From NCBI GenBank assembly GCA_018343915.1, contig JABRWF010000003.1, positions 2,666,001 through 2,730,000 on the forward strand: 64,000 nt of DNA, read 5' to 3'. A program made the translations under genes and the position numbers. This document shows, one piece after another, positions 24,708-36,540 of the stretch. Numbering within the stretch: the stretch's first letter is position 1; every line of letters starts with the position of its first letter. The stretch comes from Agroathelia rolfsii (taxonomy: Eukaryota > Basidiomycota > Agaricomycetes > Amylocorticiales > Amylocorticiaceae). The notes under the pieces are model-generated. The model was not told the origin of the DNA, ran no database searches, and worked only from the letters and a program-made list of their open reading frames with translations.

Positions 24708-25737
24708 TGTTGAAAGTTAGTGGTAATGGTGTAATGTAGACTACTTGTAATCTACTAGTTACCTATTTAAAAGACAACTAACTTACTTGTTTGAAAAGTT
24801 AATGGTCTGTGGTGTTATAGGTTTAAAGGCAATAAAACCTATTTGTGAAAGCGATTAGTAACTCTGTTACACCTGAGTTAAGACTGTAGCCGGTGTCCCT
24901 TTGAGACTACCTACTTGTTTTCCCTTTAGGAAAGGCTTGTTGTCTTGTAGTAGACTTAGTAAGTCTGGGGTGAAGTTAGTACTCTAGGAGCTAGTCTTGT
25001 AGACTATTTAACTCACTATTTTCAAGTGAAATAACTTGTCATTTCCAGCCGAATTTGCTGGTGCTTATATAATACAAAATATTCTAATTTCTACAAGATT
25101 AGTAAGCCAATCCTGTGCTTATCTAATCCACTTAGTAAGAAGGGTTGCTTACAAATCAGCTTATAAATCAGCTTAGTAATATTCCTATTTGCTGAATAAT
25201 ATGCTTGGTAAGCAATTTGTGTGCTTAGTAAGTAATTTGTATAGTATTAGTAAGTGAAAATATCTATTGATCTCAATATCCTATTATTAGATCTGTATTA
25301 GTAATATTTTATAAATATTACTAATATTATGAATTTGCTTAGTAAATATTTTGGTGATTTATAAGCAAGGATCTAGGGTGTGAAAAATCAATTAGTAATA
25401 TTCACAATAATTATTTAGAAATGAATATTTAAATAGAATTGTTTAATATTTATGAAAAAGGTATTCATAAATGATAAAGTCAAGTAACCTCAGATATGAT
25501 AATCTTATCTCTGATAAGATTAGATATAATGAAATATTGAAAATATTAAATAAAAGAATATATGCATATTATTTCAATGAATATATGCATGTAAAGAATT
25601 GTTAATATCTCAACAATGAACAGTTGTAAAATCATGAAATAAATAATCATGTATGATATGATGTTAGATGATTATTTGAAGTATTCATTGGAATTATTGG
25701 AAAGATATGAAGCCTGTAAATATTTAATCTTTCAACA
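24708..25737. mobile_element. Solo LTR-like element, family C, about 1.0 kb, AT-rich
   Basis: Starts TGTTGAAAG and ends CTTTCAACA, so its termini are short inverted repeats of the TG...CA type. The interior is AT-rich and non-coding. A related copy truncated at its start lies at about 33480-34065 and ends with the same CTTTCAACA. No open frame longer than a few dozen codons. Confidence 0.6.
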
Positions 25738-25744
25738 GACCTAA

Positions 25745-26576
25745 TGTTAAGGGTACTCTTGACTGGACGTAGACGTTTGGGCTTGGCGTGCCTACTTTGT
25801 CTTTGTACAAATCAAAGGGCACAGACTTAACACAAAATCAAAGTACCTAAGTAATAATAATTTTCCCACGTAGGTATACCCTATTCTATTGGGGGCCTAC
25901 AGGTACTCTCTTACTATTCTTACAGAAGCTTTCTTGCTATACGTTCACACGCTTATGCCGGGATTTGCACCACGGCCTATTATAAGGACAAAAAGGGGGG
26001 GGGGTAGCTAGGACCGGGAAGGCTAGGCCTTGGTTAGAGATACCCTGAAGGCAAAGTTTTATTAGTAATACTACTTGAAGGAATACATGAGCCTATACTT
26101 GCCTGAAGGCAAAGAGGTTGAAGCTGGGGCCTTCAGTGCAAGTTACATGGTCTTTTTATACTACTAGGGAAAGATCCATGCGCAGCTTTGATGGTCTGTG
26201 CGCAGTCGGGGATAGAAGTGTAAGGAGGCTATGCAGGGGAAGATCGTTTACCCTAGCTCCACCGGGCATCCGTGTGGAGTTCCGTTTCCGGATCAGTACC
26301 GGTAACTGCTAGGAATAGATCAGGGAAGGAAGGCTGTGTTCCTAGGCTGTGCGTGATGGTGAAGATAGAAGGCGCACAGCCCCAAGATTACTTTCTGTGA
26401 CGTGCGGCTCAGAACACGTGAGGGCCAATCAGGTGACCACTGCACTGCCCACAGTCCACGCCCTAAGGGGTAATTAAGAAAAGGAAAATAAAGAAAATGA
26501 AATAACAAAGGAAGTAATAGTCCTAAAAATACATGAAATATACCGAAAAATCGGCAAAAATTCCCTTCTCATGACA
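25745..26576. mobile_element. LTR-like element, family B, about 0.83 kb
   Basis: Adjoins the retrotransposon core on its 3' side (the core runs on the minus strand) and ends ...TTCTCATGACA. Similar sequence recurs at 31990-32328 plus 33290-33480, and inverted at 31618-31800, with the shared landmark CTTGCCTGAAGGCAAAGAGG (CTTGCCTAAAGGCAAAGAGG in the later copy). The start border is a guess from TGTTAAGG; the end border is better supported. Confidence 0.55.
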
Positions 26577-29500
26577 GATCTCCTTTTCACCTTCAATCAG
26601 TATCTGTCCTCTCTTAGCAGCCATTATTCTGAAATGGGAGGGTTGGAGTATAGTGACATTAAGGTTATCCTGAGAATCCTTGGTGTAGAAATCTGGTTTT
26701 CTAGATAGGGCATTAGCTTGTCCATTGGTTGACCCTTTTTTGTAACATAATACAAAATTATATTCTTATAGGATCCGATACCAATGTGCTTATTGATGGC
26801 TTAGGTATTGACTTGTTGCCTAATATTCCAAGTTTTTGTGATCTGACCAGATTTCTACCGGTTTAGGTAACCCAATAATGTAGTAGTGCCATTCTTCTAG
26901 TGCTCAAATAATTGCAAGTATTTCCTTATCCCAGATGTTGTAATTTCTTTGTGCGTCATCCATGGATTTAGAATGGAAGGCAATGGGGTGCTATTTACTG
27001 TCATCCTATAGCTGGAAGAATACTCCTCCTGTTGCATATCCTGAGGCATCTGTTTCAATCCGACTTTCTTGCTGGTGATTATAGATAGCTAATACTAGGG
27101 CAGTAGTAAAAGCCTTCTTAAGATAGTCAAATGATTCTTGTTCCTCTTTTTCCTATTTCCAAGTGCCTTTGCTAGTTAACCTATCTAGGGGTTTAGTAAT
27201 CTCACTAAACCCTTTGATAAACCGTTGGTAATAGTTGACTAGACCTCTGAACTTCTGAACATCCTTGACTGTTGTAGGGGTTGGCTAGTCAAGAATTGCT
27301 TGGACTTTTTCATTGGTCATTTGTACATAATTGTAGCCAATTATTACGCCTAGGAATTCTACCTTAGCAACTTTAAATAGGTATTTTTCCAAATTAGCAA
27401 AAAGATCATTTTCCGCTAATCTCTTGAGTACTTCATGCACTAAACACTGGTGTTCTTCTAGGCTAGCTGTGGCAACTATAATGTCATCAATATAGATATA
27501 TACTAATCCTTATGCAATTAGGTCTGTAAATATTTTGTCTATTATAGCTTGGAAGGTGGCTAGGGCATTGCATAAACCAAAGGTCATTACAAGGGGTTTG
27601 AATAGTCCTCAAGGGGTTATGAAGGCTGCTTGTTCTTGGTATCCATTTTTAATTAAGACATTATTATATCCCCATCATAAGTCCAATTTAGTGAATACTT
27701 TTGCCCAAGAGAGTCTATCCACAATAGAGGAGATTAGAGAAAGCGGGTAGGAGTTTTTTATTGTGATGTTATTGAGTCAACAATAATCTACTATAGGCCT
27801 GAGTTTCCCATTTTTCTTTAGGATAAAGAAAAAGGGAGATACGTAAGGACTTTGCAATTTTCTTATATATCCCTTGGCCAAGTTTTCCTCCAAATACGCA
27901 TCCAATTCTTTTAACTCTAGGATTGACAATGGGTATATCTTAGCCTTCTTCATTTTGGCTCCTTCTACTAACTCTATTTTATGATCATAGAGTTTACTAA
28001 TAAGGAACCATTGAGATTCTGCTTTTGAGAAGACTTTGGCATATTCCTGGTATTGAGGCAGTAGTTCTAAGGTTGCTGCCAATAATGGAGGAGGGTCCTC
28101 ATCTTTTATGATTTTATTTATTTTTTTATATTCCTCATCTTTTAGTAAATTGTCCATTATGGTAACATACCCCTTTTTCCAGTTAATAAGAGGATTTTCT
28201 AGTCATAGCCAATTAATACCTAGGATTATATCCTCTGTACCAATATCTACCACTAAGAAGACTAGCCTTTATCATTCTGTACCTATCTGGGTTAAAAGTA
28301 TGACATATTCCAAGATGAATCCAATTGCATTAGGTAAATTATTAATATTATACAGAGGAATAGTTTTTTGTAATTTTAGTGTTTTTATATTATTTTTGTC
28401 TATAAATTTTTTATTAATAAAGGTGGAAGAAGCTCCCAAATCAATCATTGTAGAAATAGAAATAGTAGAGAAATGTCTATGAAACATGAGAGGAATTTTT
28501 AGGTGTTGTCCATTCACACCTTGTACCATTGAAGAGGAAATTGAAAATAAAGAAGAAATAGAAAAAGAAGAAATTTTATTTTGTACATACTGGTTAGAAG
28601 TATTGGCCTCATACTCTGACCATTCTAAAAACACAATTTGTCTTTAAAGGCCACAATCATTTGGCCCTGTTCTTACAGCATATTGAACATGTCTTACTGC
28701 ATCATGGTGGACAAATTCTGGCCATCCACTGCCGGTGTTGGCGTCGGTGTTGTCAATGAAGCTGTGGCTACTTTTTGGAAAGGGTTATTAGTTTTAACTC
28801 TATCTACTTTAGGGCTTTGACAATCTCGTACAATATGTCCTTTTTTCTAGCAGTTGTAACATACAATGTCATTCCACTGCAATAGGTTATTGGATGTTGT
28901 AGCAGGTTGCTTTTGCATTGCAGCTACTTGCAACGGGGAGGATTGCTGAGTAGATCCTGCACTTATGAATGGGTTTTTTGATGGCTTGGGTTTTCCTCCC
29001 AAGATGGTGGCCAAAATATCTATTGTATCTGGGTCACTTCATTGGAGGTCAAGTTGTGGGTTGTTGTTATACCAATACCTCCTACTAGACAACATTTCTT
29101 CTTTCATTAGATTGACTTCTACATCATGTGCTGTATTCATCAACAACTGAAGGATGGAGGTGTCTCTATCCCAACCAGTAATAATGCATCTAAGCTTGAC
29201 GTTCATTTTCTCTAAGTATTTTTCTCTAAGGTCATTATCTAATAACCCCGTCCTTTATCCTAACAACATAAATGCCATCCCAAAATTCCTTATAGAGGTT
29301 GTTCCTTGTCTCAGATTGTGCAGTTAATCTCTTGTGGCAACCTTTTTGTCAAAGGCTCCAAATAGAGTTTTGAAGCTTTTGAGTACCTCTGAAAAGACTA
29401 CTGGTCCTTCAACTCTTTCTCCTCTTCTAGCCTTTTTAATTTCATCATACCAAAGACTGGACCATGCTGTTGCTCCATCTATTATTAACCCTAAGAGATA

Positions 29501-29930
29501 TTTAACCTTTTCTTCTTCCAACACATAAACCCTGAGATTTAATTCTAGGTATGCCTGGAATTTCTGAACAAATAGATGGAAGTTAACTCATTGTCCATCA
29601 AAGGCAGGTAGTAGGTGCCCAATCTCCTTAGGCTTGCTTAATGAGCCTTACTGGTTTACAATCTACTGCATCATAGTAGATTGATTAGCAATAAGCTGCT
29701 ATAGTAGCTCCTGATTAGTGACTGTTTGTTCAGCCATTGGAGATTGTGCTTGAGGAGAGAAAGAGGTAGGGAGGTTAGAGACTTGGGAGAATGGGAAGGG
29801 TGGTAGAAAAGAAGGGACTTCTTTGTCGGAGGATTTGTATTCCCCTGAGGATGTATCTTCCTTACTTCCTGAGGGTGTTTAGTTAGGTTAGTAGTCTTGG
29901 TGTGAAATAGTGGGCAAGCTCAACAGTTAA
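26577..29930 (-). mobile_element. Decayed Ty3/gypsy retrotransposon core: gag, zinc knuckle, protease, RT, RNase H
   Basis: Read on the minus strand. Gag-like segment at 29524-29324 (LIIDGATAWSSLWYDEI). Zinc knuckle near 28850 with a CX2CX4HX4C spacing interrupted by a TAG. Retropepsin-like DLGASSTFI at about 28450. RT begins in 28157-27777 (GYIRKLQSPYVSPFFFILKK and GKLRPIVDY) and continues through QAIIDKIF and the catalytic YIYIDDIIVA at about 27495. RNase H follows (RIETDASGYATGGVF at about 27060, then WSDHKNLEYW at about 26840). At least five TAG codons break the frame from RT to RNase H. No integrase is seen before the flanking LTR at 26577, so the element is both 3'-truncated and mutated. 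Not functional. Confidence 0.85.
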
Positions 29931-30320
29931 TACTGGAGACTCCCAAAGTGATTTGTACAAATAATAAAGGTTTTTTGTTTATTGCCCTTTGAGCTAGGCC
30001 TAATTCTACCAATGGTCTAATTATCTTTGGGCTACTTGTAGCAACTGGAGTCTTTTTTGTCTATCCACTCAGGTAAAGTTCCCTTTAATAGCTCAAAAAA
30101 ACCAATGCAACTGTGGATACTAATACCACTTGCAAGCTGGCTAAGAATACTCCCAAAGATAATAGAAAGTGAAAGTGAAGACTACTACTTTTGTAGGTAA
30201 AATGACCGTGGTAGTCTACTAAAGTTTTACAGTAATTGTTTTTTGCTCAAAATAACATGGCTCACTACACCACCTCTAGTGCACAGAGCAACTAGTGCAG
30301 AAAGGGGAGATTTGTTCTAA
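29931..30320. other. Repeat-island spacer, no gene
   Basis: 390 bases between the retrotransposon core and the next LTR. It contains an inverted pair of GTAGTCT/AGACTAC-type words near 30179-30222 and no open frame. Confidence 0.4.
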
Positions 30321-31290
30321 TGTCAAGAACACACCTGACTCTTGTCACCAAAACTCAACCAGGGCCTACGTAAACCTCTCTAAGATGCGAGGTAGCCTGT
30401 AATGGCTATTTTACAACTCTCAAGGCCTGGGATGTGCAGGTGTACACACCTTGTGCCCTATCTTAACTGTCACTTACTTCAGAGTGCTCCAGTTACCAAG
30501 CTTTACTCTAAGTTCACTGAACTTTCAAGTAAGATCTACTATTGCAACACTAAAGATCTCGTGTATGCTAATAGGGGTGCAAGGTATCTTAACTGCGACA
30601 AGTACAGGGCAGAGCCTTTACTTGCTTAAGTGCACTAAGCACTATGTTTGTTGTATTATTGTAGATGCAAATAGTCACTACTAGGGCTAGATCTATCTTA
30701 TGCGCACATATAGAGATTTGCACTGAGCTTATCTCTTCTATAAGCAGCATGAAGCATGCTCACAACCTCTTAGCACTGAGTAGAGAGGATTTGGTGGGAG
30801 AGAGAGAGAGAGAGATAGGGACTCTAAAGACAAAGTTTTATTGTGTTAGCTAACTATTTAGATACAAAGTACTACTATGCTTACCTGAAGACAAAGAGAA
30901 CAAATCTGGGGTCTTCAGGTAAAGCACTATAGGGTTATATACTATTTCTACCTGGTCTATGCACTGGTACATGGTCTGTGCACAGAGGTGCTAAGTATAA
31001 TGTGATATTGCACCATAGTGAGTCTATGATGGTATCATGTTCTAGACCTATGCTCTAGACCTGCTTACATAATAAGTCATATGACTAGTGGTCACATAAT
31101 GGCCAGTTATATGATGACTGATCACATGACTTTGCTTAGTCATCAGAGTACTTATATAATATCTGCTTATGTAATATACATATTATATATCAAAAAATAG
31201 AGAAAAATCAGGAAAAATTTAGAAAAATAATGAGAAATCTTAAATAAATTTATAGTACATAGATCAACTCATAACAGTGTGCTCTTGACA
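30321..31290 (+). mobile_element. Solo LTR, family A, about 0.97 kb (forward copy)
   Basis: Begins TGTCAAGAACACACC and ends GTGTGCTCTTGACA, so the ends are inverted repeats. An internal GA microsatellite lies at 30799-30815. The same element lies inverted at about 32329-33281. The landmark TCTAAAGACAAAGTTTTA resembles the corresponding CTGAAGGCAAAGTTTTA of family B, so the two LTR families are related. Confidence 0.7.
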
Positions 31291-31401
31291 CTCCCCCTGC
31301 ATTGCCACATTTATCCTCTATTTCTCCAGCTATGCACAGACCTCTAAAGCCACATATAGACCATTCAAAAATAGTATAAATAGTGTATGTAACTTGCCCT
31401 T

Positions 31402-31615
31402 ATCAGCAAAATTGTATAGTACTTTTGATACTTTTCTTCTTTTTTTAGGGTATCCTAACTTACACAATTATAGCCTACTTTCATCTTTTTTTAACTTTTT
31501 ATTACTTTTACAAGTTGAAAAGTTGAAAAAGGATGAAAGTAGGCTATACTTATGCAAGTTAGGGTACCCTAAAAAAAGGAGAAAAGTATCAAAAGTACTA
31601 TGTAATTTTACTGAT
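31402..31615. mobile_element. Fold-back MITE with 90-nt inverted arms
   Basis: Left arm 31402 to about 31491 starts ATCAGCAAAATTGTATAGTA. The right arm, about 31526-31615, reversed, starts ATCAGTAAAATTACATAGTA. The arms match at roughly 80 of 90 positions and enclose a loop of only about 35 bases. No open frame of interest; the apparent ORF at 31394-31678 is produced by the hairpin. It sits inside an inverted family B LTR fragment. A related terminus occurs at 40791. Confidence 0.8.
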
Positions 31616-31617
31616 GC

Positions 31618-31800
31618 TAAAGAGCTCAGCTTCAACCTCTTTGCCTTTAGGCAAGTATCAGATCCTGTACCTCATTAAAATAGATTACTAAAATATTATC
31701 TTTGCCTTTAGGGTTAACTCATAGGCTTAGGCCACCTTAGTCCTAGCTCCTCCCTTTTCTCTCTCTCTCTTCCTTATTAGAAGGTGGTGTAAATCCCATT
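31618..31800 (-). mobile_element. Inverted fragment of family B LTR
   Basis: GAGCTCAGCTTCAACCTCTT and CTTTGCCTTTAGG here are the reverse complement of the same landmark at 32055-32085. The fold-back MITE splits it from its continuation on the left (AACTTGCCCTT at about 31391). Confidence 0.6.
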
Positions 31801-31989
31801 ACAAAGTAAAATAAGTTTGTATGTCACATATGTGAAATAAGCAGAGTATCAATTATTTAAGAGCTAAGAAAATACCCACATATGCCCTTAATAGATTAAG
31901 GGTAGTATGGCTGTAGGAACACTCTTGGATAGGTACTAGACATAAAGTCAAGGAGTGAACCTTTGATAATAAGGCCTAGGCCTACAAGA

Positions 31990-33480
31990 AATATACCCTA
32001 AAGGCAAAGTTTATATTAGTAATCTATTAGGGGGATATAAAACCTATACTTGCCTAAAGGCAAAGAGGTTGAAGCTGAGCTCTTCAGGATAAGTTATATG
32101 CCTTATTTATACTACTACTCAAGGGTCTATGCATAGCTTTGTGGTCTATATACAGCTAGAGTAATAAAGGAGAAAAGAGGCAATATAGGGGGAGATCTTT
32201 TCCCTAACTCCACTAGGCAGCTATATAGAGATCCGTTTCTAGACCAGTACTAGTAACCATTAAGGGTTGATTAGTAAAAGAAGGCTGTACTCCTAGGCTG
32301 TGTATAATAGTAAAAAGGAAGTATGTATTATGAGACAATCATTATACTATAAATTTATTTAAGATTTCTCATTATTTTTCTGATTTTTCCCCAATTTTTC
32401 TCTATTTTTTGGTATATAACATGTATATTATATAAGCGGATATTATATAAGTACTCTGATGACTAAGCAAAGTCATGTAATTAGTCATCATGTGACTGGC
32501 CATCATGTGACCACTAGTCATATGACTTATTATGTAAAGCAGGTCTAGAGCATAGGTCTAGAACATGACACCATTATAGACTCACTATAGTGCAATATTG
32601 CATTATACTTAGCACCTCTGTGCATAGACCATATACCAGGTGCACAGACCAGGTAGAATTAGTATATAACCCTGTAGTGTCTCTATCTAAAGACCCTAGA
32701 TTTATTCTCTTTGTCTTTAGGTAAGCACAGTAGTGCTTTGTATTAAAATAGCTAACTAACATAATAAAAACTTTGTCTTCAGAGCCTATCTCTTCCCCCT
32801 CCCCTCTCAAAAATCCTCTTTGCTTTGTGCTAGGAGGTTATAAGTGTGCTCTCTGCTACTTATATAAGAGACGTGCTTAGTGCTGTCTCTGTGTGCGCGC
32901 ATAAGACAGGTCCAGCCCTAGTAGTGACTATTTGCATCTGCAATAACACAACAAATATAGTGCTCAGTACACTAAAGCAAGTAAAGGCTTTGCCCTGCAC
33001 TTGTTGAGGTTAAGATACCCCAACACCTACTTGTACACATAAGAACACTAGTGTCTGAACAATAGCCTTTGCTTGAAAGTCTAGTAGACTTGGAGTAAAG
33101 CTTAGGGATTGACAAGCTCTAGTGTGAGTGACAACAAGGACAGTGCACAGGGAAGTGTACACCCTTGCATCCTAAGCCTTAGGAGAAGTAAAATAACCAT
33201 TACTAGTTACCCTGTATCTTAGAGGGGTTTTCATAGGTATTAGTTGAGTTTTGGTAGCAAGAGTCAGGTATGCTCTTGACAGTATGTATAGCCCCAAGAT
33301 TACTCCTATGATGTGTAGCTTGGAACATATGAGTACCAATTATATGACTACTATACTGCCTATATTCCATGCCCTAAAGGGTAATTTTAATAAGGAAAGA
33401 TAAAGAAAATACCAGGACAAAAGAAATACAAGTCTAAATAATACAAGAAAATATCCAAAAAATTGGCAAAATTATAGTCC
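31990..33480 (+). mobile_element. Family B LTR copy interrupted by a nested family A LTR
   Basis: The left part (about 31990-32328) matches 26020-26350 and the right part (33290-33480) matches 26380-26560. The intervening 32329-33281 is family A in reverse orientation, flanked by GTATGTAT at 32321-32328 and 33282-33289, which look like a target-site duplication. The family A copy ends with TGCTCTTGACA at 33281 but lacks about 17 bases at its other end. Confidence 0.65.
32329..33281 (-). mobile_element. Nested solo LTR, family A (reverse copy)
   Basis: Reverse complement of 30321-31290 over nearly its whole length, with scattered differences. Together with the forward copy it forms inverted arms of nearly 1 kb. 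Confidence 0.68.
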
Positions 33481-34065
33481 TTCAATTCAACTTGTGACAA
33501 GTAAGCTACTTAGAGTCTTGCTCCTAATCACTCATAATTTAATGGGGTGAAATCAACTTGTTATTTTGTAGCTATATATATAAGTCCTTATATACTACTG
33601 AGAAATTCAATTTTCTAGTATTTAATGTATTTATAAATAGTAAACATGCTGTGGAATGACTGCGGAGGTGGCTGTGCAGACTGCAGGGTGCTGCGGAATG
33701 CTGTGGAGGTAGCTGTATAGACTGCAGAATGACTGTGCATTATCTTTATGTCAATTTAAGCATATTTGGTTATTTGTACATGTGTTAGAATGTTAATAAA
33801 TTGATTTGCTGTGCAAATCTAGATCATCTTATCTTGATAAGGTTAGATCCATCAAAATAATAAATCAAATTTATGCATATATTCACTTATTTGATTAAAT
33901 ACTTGAATATATGCTATATAATGAATATTTAAATAACTCTGTCAATAAAATTTGATAAATTCCAAATAAATTTGTGTAAGTAGATAAGTATGTATAGTAT
34001 TTATTTAAGCTTTCATTGTAATTATATAAAGTTGCATTGGTGCACAATAAATGCAACTTTCAACA
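33481..34065. mobile_element. Family C LTR fragment
   Basis: AT-rich, ends ...ATGCAACTTTCAACA at 34065 like the LTR at 24708-25737, and shares the dispersed landmarks GGGGTGAA, ATAACTTGTCAT-like, and AGATTAGAT-like words in order. The 5' part is missing. Confidence 0.5.
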
Positions 34066-34269
34066 AGAACATGTGTGGGAAGTAATGGGAAAGCAGGCTA
34101 CATAGGAAGGTGGAGGAAAACAAGACTCCGATTAGGCACTGAGTAAAGGAGCCACTGGTTCTGACATCCAAGTGATAAAGAGCACAGGCAGGGGCTTGGG
34201 CTGGCGGAGGTTTGTTGGAGGTGCAGAAGTGTGGGTCTGCTTATGCGTGGAGAGGATTGTGACACCCAG

Positions 34270-34916
34270 GCTAGTAGCAACATGGTACTGTACTGTATTA
34301 TAAAAACCAAATAAATACAATCATAAATTCCCTGTAGGTCTACCATTGCTTACCTCAATATTCCGTCAACTATAGGCCGTGCTTTGCACGGCATGGTGGG
34401 TGTAGATACATGATTTTTGACATATTGAAACTTGAACGGTATACAAAATTTCTAAATTACAGAACCAAAACAAACAGTGGTTGAGTAAATTTTAAATGAC
34501 GGAATCTAATTCTTGATGTTTGTGTGTAAGGCTTCTTTTATTATTGACTAGAAGCGACCCGTGCTTTGCACAGACCAGGCGTGAGGATGGAATAAATACT
34601 GCCTAATAAAGATATGTTTTTAACAGTAACCAGCGCCTTTTCCTGCAGTAGTATGTTATTGTATTATAAATGCTGCCATAAATTCTCTGCTCCATCACTG
34701 CTGACCTCGGCGCCCTGGCAACTATGGGCCGTGCTTCGCACGGCCCGGTGGGTGCTCACTGATAGCGGATGCATAATTTTTAACATGAATTTGACATTTT
34801 ATTGAAACTTGAACAATATGCGCAATTTCCAACTTGAAACCACGGAAACAAGTAAAATTTAAATGATGGTATCTAATTCTTGACGTTTGTGTATAGGCCT
34901 CCTTTTATTATTGATA
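34270..34916 (+). repeat. Two tandem copies of a hairpin-ended element (GTGCTTTGCAC)
   Basis: Two direct copies of about 280 bases (about 34270-34550 and 34640-34916). Each contains a hairpin, GGCCGTGCTTTGCACGGC in the first and GGCCGTGCTTCGCACGGCC in the second. Each then has a shared tail with ATTGAAACTTGAAC and ATCTAATTCTTGA and ends CTTTTATTATTGA. A further half-hairpin (ACCCGTGCTTTGCACAG) starts the second unit. The second copy ends one to three bases before the segmental duplication begins. GC-rich hairpins near a 3' end recall Helitron-like elements, but no helicase gene is present. Confidence 0.65.
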
Positions 34917-34938
34917 CTGATGGATGTATGCGCAACAG

Positions 34939-36020
34939 TCCATTCGATACGGGTGATTGGTGTTTCATCAACAGTGAGTGCATGCATTATATCTCCGTTC
35001 GTAGTTGCTAGGTAATTTGACATGACGCCATTGACAGACGAGAACTTGGTTGTCAAAAAGATGGGTTTGTTTGCTTTAAGTTTCTCTTTCCCTTAACTTA
35101 AACAGAGGTATTGAAAAGGTTTTTTTAATACTGAATATAGACCGTCTTCCAACGAGCGGATGGCACGGAAACGTATTACTTTAACAGCCAGCTGTTCAAT
35201 GTGTTCATGTGAGTTTACAATTATCTATCAGACCAATATATTTGAGCTCAATTTTGGCATTATATATCATAGTATCAACGTCCGATGAGGTGGAGTAAGT
35301 CTTATTGTAGCGCACCCACAATGGCATATTCTAATTTCGGCATACGTAAAAACAATTCGAAAGTTGTACCATCCAAGTTGCATGGCGCACGTCGATGGAG
35401 AAGCTTGATGCACTGGAAAAATGTCTCAATGAGTGGCTGGCGACGGAGGAGAACAGGTGGTACGAACCCAGCACGTCTCTCACGTTCCGGCATATCGATT
35501 TCATGCGTTATCTGGAAATCACTATTGGCATTAGACACAACAGGTACGTCGATTTCCACTCTTTCCTCTTTTCCTGATTTAGAATGGGCGTCCGTATCTT
35601 ACATGCATATACAATAGGACGTGGCAAGACTGGGGCCTGCGTCTCCAGCGTAAGACGGCATTCCACGCTGCGGTGAATTACTACTGCCGCCAGCTCGGTA
35701 TCACGCTCTACAAGTCACCCATGCCCCTCTCCTTCTCCAATGCTGGCACTACCGACTTCCAGGTGAACTATTTCGCTTCCTCCGGTGGTGTGTACTTCCC
35801 CACCCCCGATGCGGACCAGGTGCCGCCTTCGCCGTCGAGTGCGTCGCCTGGTGGGCGCTATCAGCAGCTACTGCAGGAGCAAGCGGATGGCAATGTCAGG
35901 CTCCTCAAGCCAGCACTCGGGTTTAAGCCTGCGCCGACCACAAAGAGCCATTTGATCCGCACAAGAAAGAGTAAGAGTAGAAAGGCTGCACTGCAGTCGA
36001 TGGGTGCAGATGGGTCCTAA
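34939..36020 (+). pseudogene. Truncated MscS channel pseudogene (3' exons only)
   Basis: Copy of the last exons of the channel gene at 15598-19418. It lacks the promoter, the N-terminus, all but the last membrane parts and the EF-hand. The GT donor after ...KKMGLFA is TT here (TTTGCTTTAAG versus TTCGCTGTAAG in copy A), so the first remaining intron could not be removed normally. Substitutions include Arg to Trp in GDRC and Gly to Arg twice near ITIGIRHNR. The C-terminal exon remains open and ends ...SMGADGS at 36020. Confidence 0.9.
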
Positions 36021-36540
36021 GGCGTTTTCTCTTTCTCTTTTTCTTTTTTTTCTTTCTTCGCTCTTGATTTTTTTGAATTTTTGCATTTTATGGTAGCATT
36101 TACATTACAACTTTTCTCTTTGCTTTTGTTTCTTGAGCATCATCATGGTACGAATGGATTGACGTGGACACTCATGTTCCCTCCTTTTGACTACATCATC
36201 GACAATCATGTCTTACATCAATCAAAATATCATTACATTTACACCATGTTTACGTTGCTTTGCCCAAGAGATGGTATTCATAGGAAAAGAAATTGCATAT
36301 TCAAAGTGCATGTGATAATGGTGCTTATTGTACCATGAGTTGATTGCTTCTGTGCATCACACATGGGAGATGATATAATTCCGAGTAGATAAGATTTGTA
36401 TATGCACATGCATTACACTAATATCTACAAACTACCCTTTGTCCGTTCAGTATCATTATTTTCCACCGCTGTTATCATCATTTAAAACAAGAAAAAGAAG
36501 CCATCAAGGATCATTCTAACTTCTACTGTTGCACCCGCAC
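36021..36540. other. Convergent intergenic region, copy B
   Basis: 520 bases, paralogous to 19419-19932, with small indels (for example around 36355). No gene. Confidence 0.5.

Noticed and set aside
31394..31678. 94-codon ORF
   Set aside because: It is produced by the two arms of the fold-back MITE.
24708..34065. A single intact LTR retrotransposon with matching LTR pair
   Set aside because: The LTRs beside the core belong to different families and no integrase is present; the region is a nest of fragments.
34098..34346. ORF of 82 codons on the minus strand
   Set aside because: Overlaps the hairpin repeat, no domain, no splice context.
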